This document shows, piece by piece, positions 62,126 to 64,000 of a stretch of 64,000 nucleotides of DNA (the first letter of the stretch is position 1; the number at the start of each line of letters is the position of its first letter). The notes under the pieces were generated by a model. The model saw only the letters and a program-made list of their open reading frames with translations, made no database searches and was not told the origin of the DNA. The position numbers were made by a program, and so were the translations under genes. Origin of the DNA: Cenococcum geophilum 1.58 (taxonomy: Eukaryota; Ascomycota; Dothideomycetes; Gloniales; Gloniaceae). The DNA lies in contig KV748189.1 in assembly GCA_001692895.1 (NCBI GenBank), positions 1,930,432 through 1,994,431 on the forward strand, written 5' to 3'.

Positions 62126-62589
62126 ACGGAGTACATATGGTACGCCTATGGCCCGTTAAAAGACCGTACAGCTCATTATACGGCTTATTCTACGGACTGT
62201 AAGCTATTAGGTAGAAAATGGTGGAAAGCTACGATAGAACTTAGTGGACTTACGTGACCTGCCGAATTCTGCCATATTCTACTAGGTAGTCAAATTAACC
62301 AATTACGATTTTCCATCCCCGGGATAGAAAATCGCTATTAGCTCGCTTAGCACTAGCGCCTTAGCGGCCCTTAAGATCTAACTTACAGCTCGTCTACGGC
62401 CTAAAGGCCGTACGGTTCATTTTACGGACCGTAAGCAGGACTTACGGCTAGCTTAGGGCACCGTTTGGAAGGCAGCCCAGAAGGCACCTCGGGAGGAGTT
62501 TCCTATATATTTTCTTTTATGTTTTACGGTTCTATTAGAGCAATTACAGAGGCTATACACAGGTGGCTTCATTTTTTAAGTACCGCTAG
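62126..62589. other. 3' tail after Copia copy 2
   Basis: Non-coding sequence with TTACGGACCGTAA-type inverted repeats, a palindrome around CCCCGGGATAG near 62,300-62,330, and a stretch matching the Gypsy B LTR in reverse (about 62,255-62,280). No gene is seen. Confidence 0.5.
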
Positions 62590-62860
62590 TATATAATTAC
62601 AGCACCTGTCGTACTAACCGCGTGCCTACGCGTTCGGTACGCCAGGTACGCGTTTACGCGTTCGGTACACCAACCACTCGCTTACGCGTCTGGTGCACTT
62701 ATAAAGCACTAACTAATTAGGGGGGAGGCGCATCAGTATATAGACCACGTAGTCTGCTTCATATAATCGACAGTCACCATTATCCAAACGAGCATACAAT
62801 ACTATATGTATTTCGTGCCCCTGGATCTAACTCACTCGTGCTATTAAATTAGTACGAACA
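62590..62860 (+). repeat. right 271-bp LTR
   Basis: Same length as the left copy, ends GTACGAACA and is followed directly by ATACC. It is less C-to-T/G-to-A altered than the left copy. Confidence 0.85.
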
Positions 62861-63404
62861 ATACCTAAAGCTCCTTCCTCTTTATAGGCGCAACGTCGTA
62901 CTCGTACTATTGCTGCAATATTATCTTTTAGTAAGATTATACCGTCTCTATATTTTTATTATTTAAGAGAGGGGTTAGTATATATTACGTTAGCGAGTTA
63001 ATTTTTATAACAACCGTTTTTTTACTTAAAGTATACTAAAGCAAATATTTATTTATTCTATAACGTTTACTCTATCTCTAATACTAAATATACACGTCCT
63101 ATTACTCTTAATAGTTATCTAATTTCTTAACTAATTTATCTTAGGGTCTTATATTTAATCTGCTACTACGTGGCTAGATAGTAAACTATCTTAAGCCCTT
63201 ATTAAGTTAGAATGTTCTTATAATATAGAATAGAGGGCCCTAGATACTTATATCGCGGCGTTTACTTAATTACTTCGTCTTAAGAAAGTTTATAAAAAGG
63301 TTTATTTTAAGGAGTAAAAACTTATAAAATAAGGTTTATAGGAACTTAGTAATAAAAAACGGATTCTCTTTTAGCTAAGAAGGAAATAGATCTAAGTAGT
63401 TTAG

Positions 63405-64000
63405 TGTCGACCTAAATTAAAGTTCCTTACTACTATTGTAATACTATTTGACGACCTAGATCGTCTATACGAACTATATCTTAGTTATCTCATATCTTAA
63501 GCTTATATGTCTTATCGAACGTCTTATTACCTCTTTCTCTTAACTATGACCTACTATATAACGACGTTGTTGTCATTGTATTTAGGACCTACCTAATATA
63601 TATAAGAGAGCTTCTAAAGCCCTCTTTAATAAAACAGAGTTCTTATTCCTAATTGTCCGTTTAATAGTTATAAGCCTAGGCTGTTTACTGTATTATCTTT
63701 AATTCCAAAGCCTTTATTCCCATTAATTTTAATTATTATCTTAATTATAGACAACTACCTACAATAACTTCTTAATAAGAAACCCCTCCCGTTATTATAT
63801 TATCCGTTATCCTTATAAGCCTAAATAATTAGGACAAATAGATTAAGGTTATTAAGTTAAAAGCGAATAATAATTGTCTCTAGAAGTATATTGACCTATT
63901 AATACCTAAGACCGATCTGCTATAGCTTAAAGAACCTATTCGTGCCTTACCTAAGGATGCTAATAGCTAGGGGAAGACGAAGCTCGCGGACCTAGATAAG
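63405..64000. other. unidentified sequence interrupting Gypsy A copy 3 at the window end
   Basis: The match to Gypsy A copy 1 (about 12,445) stops at 63,404, and TGTCGACC begins unrelated sequence. It may be the start of another LTR element, but the other end is outside the window and I recognise no domain. Confidence 0.4.

Larger units (their letters stand above)
48482..62860 (+). mobile_element. LTR retrotransposon fossil, family unresolved, with nested contents
   Basis: Direct terminal repeats of 271 bp (48,482-48,752 and 62,590-62,860) are flanked by ATACC on both sides, and the flanks join to continuous Gypsy A copy 3. The repeats differ at about 14 sites, all transitions. A gag-like start lies near 49.29 kb, followed by minisatellites, a MULE-like transposon and a Copia polyprotein. 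Whether that Copia belongs to these LTRs or is a further insertion is unresolved. No own polymerase is assigned. Strand is inferred from the gag-like start. Confidence 0.72.
47829..64000 (-). mobile_element. Gypsy-type LTR retrotransposon fossil, family A copy 3 (partial, interrupted)
   Basis: The 3' LTR (47,829-48,368) and adjoining internal sequence match copy 1 (11,374 onward). At 48,481 the sequence breaks into an LTR element and resumes after 62,865 with the stretch expected from copy 1 near 11,890. It continues to about 63,404, where another unmatched sequence starts. The element's 5' part is beyond the window. Broken, RIP-altered, and inserted in Gypsy B. Confidence 0.82.

Noticed and set aside
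1-64000. tRNA or rRNA genes
   Set aside because: No cloverleaf with A/B boxes and no rRNA-like stretch was recognised by eye.

Overview
The window looks like a filamentous ascomycete. Host genes have 50-90 nt GT-AG introns with CTRAC-type branch sites. The repeats carry the mark of repeat-induced point mutation (RIP): nearly all differences between repeat copies are transitions, sequence is TA-rich, and stops sit where Gln (CAA/CAG) or Trp codons are expected.

Two compartments meet near 10.6-11.0 kb. Positions 1-10,600 are gene-bearing: a 3' piece of a pogo/Fot-type DDE transposase (1-1436), an SVOP-like MFS transporter (3036-4586), a four-exon kinesin resembling kinesin-6 (5065-7442), and a three-exon ankyrin-type protein with a 20-residue Tyr-x-Trp repeat tail (8935-10312). 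The genes show no shared pathway.

Positions 11,010-64,000 are almost entirely nested transposons, ordered by target-site duplications (TSDs) and by reading across insertions. An old minus-strand Gypsy (family B, 11,010-47,828) hosts a Gypsy A copy (11,374-19,481, TSD CTAAG) and a Helitron (about 21.66-45.27 kb). The Helitron hosts a piggyBac-like element (25,690-27,889), a Copia (29,364-35,175, TSD CGGGA) and a second Gypsy A (37,063-45,081, TSD AGTAG). A third Gypsy A starts at 47,829 and runs off the window. It is split by an LTR element (48,482-62,860, TSD ATACC) that holds minisatellites, a MULE-like DNA transposon and a second Copia.

The most unusual object is the MULE-like transposon at about 51.4-57.3 kb. 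It carries two multi-exon genes: an unrecognised Cys-containing protein on + (51,625-52,759) and a transposase-like protein on - (53,764-57,062). Every intron I could delimit in both genes is a short array of one degenerate 11-bp unit, roughly RTTNNNAAY plus two bases. In most introns the array is in register with the branch site and 3' splice site. The three kinesin introns show nothing of the kind. I know of no description of introns built this way.

LTR elements are treated as broken fossils and only their family, parts and limits are given.
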